A stretch of 5,814 nucleotides of DNA, taken from assembly GCA_937900985.1 (NCBI GenBank), contig CALCGM010000695.1, positions 1 through 5,814 of the forward strand, written 5' to 3'. The DNA comes from an uncultured Planctomycetaceae bacterium (GTDB lineage: Bacteria; Planctomycetota; Planctomycetia; Pirellulales; UBA1268). The notes below the pieces were generated by a model. The model did not search any database, was not told the DNA's origin, and saw only the letters and a list, made by a program, of their open reading frames with translations. Positions 3,749-5,814 of this stretch are shown piece after piece. Both the position numbers and the translations under genes were made by a program. How positions within the stretch are numbered: the stretch's first letter is position 1; each line of letters begins with the position of its first letter.

Positions 3749-5814
3749 TCAGACATAGGCTTCGGCCGTTTCTGCCGGCGCCGGCCCATATTTCAGTGGC
3801 GCCATCGTAAAGCTCGCGCGGCCCTGACTCACGCTTCGCACCGCAGCCGAGTAGCCGAACATGCTCGCCAGCGGAGCTTCTGCGGTCAGCACATTGACCC
3901 CGCCACGGATTTCGGTGTTGGTGATGATCGCCCGTCGCTGCTGGAGATCGTTGATCACGTCGCCCAAATGCTCCTCCGGCACGCTCACCTCCACCTTCAT
4001 CAGCGGCTCAAGCAGCACGCTGCCAGCCGATTCCAGCATCACATCGACCGCGTCGGCCGCGGCAATCCGGATCGCCACATCGGAGGGCAGCGGATCCGGC
4101 AGGGGGCTCTCCCGCAGCGTGAGCGTCACGCCCCACAGCGGACAGCCCTTGAGTCCCCCCCGCTCCACGCTCTCCGACAGCGACTGCACCATCGTGGCGG
4201 CGATCTCAGCCTCGGCTTCGGCCTCGGGAAACCAGCCCTGCACGACCCGCACCGGCGTCTGCTCGTCGGTCGGCTCCGCCTCGACGCAGACGGTGGCCAC
4301 CAGGGTCTGACCAGCGACCTGGCGATTGGATTCTCCGGTTGCCCGCACCCGTTTTCCCAGCGTTTCCTTGTAGCTGACGCGAGGCTTGTGCACCCGGCAG
4401 TTGAGGTTGAAATCCCGCTGCAACCGGTGCCGGATCACCTCCAGGTGGAGCTCTCCCATGCCGGAAATCAGGGTTTGGCCGGTGTCTTCGCTCTCCACCG
4501 CCCGAAACGTTGGATCCTGCCGTTTGAGCATCTCGAGCACCTCGGAGAGCTTCTTTCGCTCCAGGCTCGTCTCCGGCTCGATGGCCATGGAAATGACCGT
4601 TTCAGGAAACTCGATCGTTTCCAGCACGATCGGGCTCCCCGCATCGCACAGCGTATCGCCGGTGACGCTCACCCGCGGGCCGATCACCCCCACGATGTCG
4701 CCGGCGGTCGCCTCGGGGATCTGCTCGCGGCGATCCGCCTGCACATGCCACAACTGGGCGATGTTCTCCTTTTTCTGCCGCTCCGGATTCCAGGCCCGGC
4801 TGCCCGCCTTGAGTGTCCCGGAGTAGATCCGCACGAAGGCAAGATCCCCATGCTTGTCGGCAATAATCTTGAAAACGAGGCCGCAAAACGGCCCCGCAGG
4901 ATCGGCCGCCCGGCTGATCGTGACGGGCTCTTTCTTCGCAGGATCGAGGCCCTCAACCGGCGGCACATCGGCAGGGCTCGGCAGATACCAGGCCACCGCG
5001 TCGAGCACGGGCTGAATGCCGATGCAGTCGAGGGCTGAGCCGGCGAGCACCGGCACCACCTGCCGAGACAGGGTGCCCTCGCGAATCACGCGGCGGGCAA
5101 GCTCCAGGGGAATCGGCTCCTCGGCAAGGGCGAGCTCCGCCACCTCGTCGGAGAGGTCAAACAGGGCGGTGACCAGCTTTTCCCGCCACTCGTCAGCCTC
5201 GTCCTGCATCTCCAGCGGAATCTCCGACCGCACCACGTCGGTCAGGGAGGCCTCGCCAGCCCCCACGTCTTCCTTTTTCGGAAACGTCAGCATCTCCATG
5301 GCGACCAGGTCGATCAGGCCACGAAAGGGGTTTCCCACGTGCGGCGGACCAGATCCGACAGGAATCTGCAGCACCAGCGGCTGGGCTTTGAGTCGCTGCT
5401 CAATCTGGCCGACGGTTCCCGCAAAATCCGCACCTTCGCGGTCGAGTTTGTTGATCAGCGCGATTCGCGGCACGCCATAGCGATCGGCCTGCCGCCAGAC
5501 TGTCTCGCTCTGGGCCTCGACGCCCTCTCGCGCCGAAAACACGACGACCGCTCCATCGAGCACCCGCAGGCTTCGCTCCACCTCCGCGGTGAAATCGACG
5601 TGCCCGGGGGTGTCGATCAGGTTGACCGTCACCTCCTTCCACTGGAACGTGACGGCGGCGGAGTAGATCGTGATCCCCCGCTGCTGCTCTTCCGGGTCGA
5701 AGTCGGTGACGGTGGTGCCGCGGTCGACATCCCCCAGCCGATGGCTCGTCTTGGTGAAATAGAGCATCCGCTCGGTGAGCGTCGTCTTGCCGGCGTCGAT
5801 GTGGGCCACGATGC
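3749..5814 (-). CDS. fusA: Elongation factor G, recycling-type (EFG2-like), N-terminus beyond window
   Basis: A translational GTPase of the EF-G family with all five domains; the start codon lies outside the right edge. The first visible codons read IVAHIDAGKTT, so the GTG at 5809 is an internal valine. Counting that valine as residue 1: G1 AHIDAGKT (2-9), G2 RGIT (44-47), G3 DTPGH (66-70, catalytic H70), G4 NKLD (120-123), G5 GSAL (257-260), domain II about 308-390, domain III about 402-480, domain IV about 481-600, domain V about 601-686. Domain IV is unusual. The SGGxGQYGHV-type motif is absent (ATGESNRQVAGQTLVATV instead), and the tip reads RESPLPDPLPSD, with proline where E. coli EF-G has the translocation-critical His583. 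Several blocks (GDVDRGTTVTDF, SAAVTFQW, VPVLAGSAL..GIQP, the VRAT..R..G stretch) resemble, from memory, mitochondrial EFG2 and bacterial spdEFG2, which act with RRF in ribosome recycling. The EF-G family call is certain; the recycling role is inferred. The symbol fusA is the usual database label. Confidence 0.95.
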   Translation of the reverse strand, partial: IVAHIDAGKTTLTERMLYFTKTSHRLGDVDRGTTVTDFDPEEQQRGITIYSAAVTFQWKEVTVNLIDTPGHVDFTAEVERSLRVLDGAVVVFSAREGVEAQSETVWRQADRYGVPRIALINKLDREGADFAGTVGQIEQRLKAQPLVLQIPVGSGPPHVGNPFRGLIDLVAMEMLTFPKKEDVGAGEASLTDVVRSEIPLEMQDEADEWREKLVTALFDLSDEVAELALAEEPIPLELARRVIREGTLSRQVVPVLAGSALDCIGIQPVLDAVAWYLPSPADVPPVEGLDPAKKEPVTISRAADPAGPFCGLVFKIIADKHGDLAFVRIYSGTLKAGSRAWNPERQKKENIAQLWHVQADRREQIPEATAGDIVGVIGPRVSVTGDTLCDAGSPIVLETIEFPETVISMAIEPETSLERKKLSEVLEMLKRQDPTFRAVESEDTGQTLISGMGELHLEVIRHRLQRDFNLNCRVHKPRVSYKETLGKRVRATGESNRQVAGQTLVATVCVEAEPTDEQTPVRVVQGWFPEAEAEAEIAATMVQSLSESVERGGLKGCPLWGVTLTLRESPLPDPLPSDVAIRIAAADAVDVMLESAGSVLLEPLMKVEVSVPEEHLGDVINDLQQRRAIITNTEIRGGVNVLTAEAPLASMFGYSAAVRSVSQGRASFTMAPLKYGPAPAETAEAYV

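Noticed and set aside
3968..5038. 356-codon open frame on the plus strand opposite EF-G
   Set aside because: It is antisense to a clearly conserved EF-G. Its translation is rich in His, Arg, Leu and Pro with no recognisable domain, as expected from reverse reading of GC-rich codons.

Overview
The window is a ribosomal-protein locus read entirely from the minus strand. In transcription order (high to low coordinates) it carries an elongation factor G gene cut by the right edge, then rpsJ (S10), rplC (L3), rplD (L4), rplW (L23), rplB (L2) and the first 58 codons of rpsS (S19), which runs off the left edge. This is the classical start of the S10 operon. All seven genes are intact where visible. 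The plus-strand open frames are GC-rich shadows of these genes.

The organism is most likely a member of Planctomycetota, perhaps close to Pirellulales. This is inferred from remembered resemblance of S10 (IRIRMEAYDHS...), L2 (N-terminus MGIRTYKPTSAGRR, C-terminus KSKRYGQLKLR) and an EF-G of the spirochaete/planctomycete/mitochondrial type. It has not been confirmed by a search. Base composition is GC-rich with strong GC at third codon positions.

Layout: 1-174 rpsS (partial); 231-1088 rplB; 1104-1424 rplW; 1429-2112 rplD; 2109-2867 rplC; 2868-3118 a 251-base gap with four small hairpins; 3119-3451 rpsJ; 3452-3748 a 297-base gap holding a candidate terminator region, a good sigma-70-like promoter (TTGACA, 17-base spacer, TAGATT) and a leader of about 207 nt with consecutive hairpins; 3749-5814 EF-G. 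From rplC to rplB the genes are tightly packed (a 4-base overlap, then gaps of 4 and 15 bases), so they are probably translated from one message.

Two things stand out. First, the EF-G looks like the ribosome-recycling branch (mtEFG2/spdEFG2) rather than the translocase: the domain IV SGGxGQ-type motif is absent and the translocation-critical tip histidine is replaced by proline. Second, both gaps flanking rpsJ hold compact predicted RNA structure. The leader of rpsJ is a candidate for ribosomal-protein autoregulation, comparable in position to the E. coli S10 leader bound by L4 but without obvious sequence similarity. I see no mobile element, CRISPR array, tRNA or rRNA gene.
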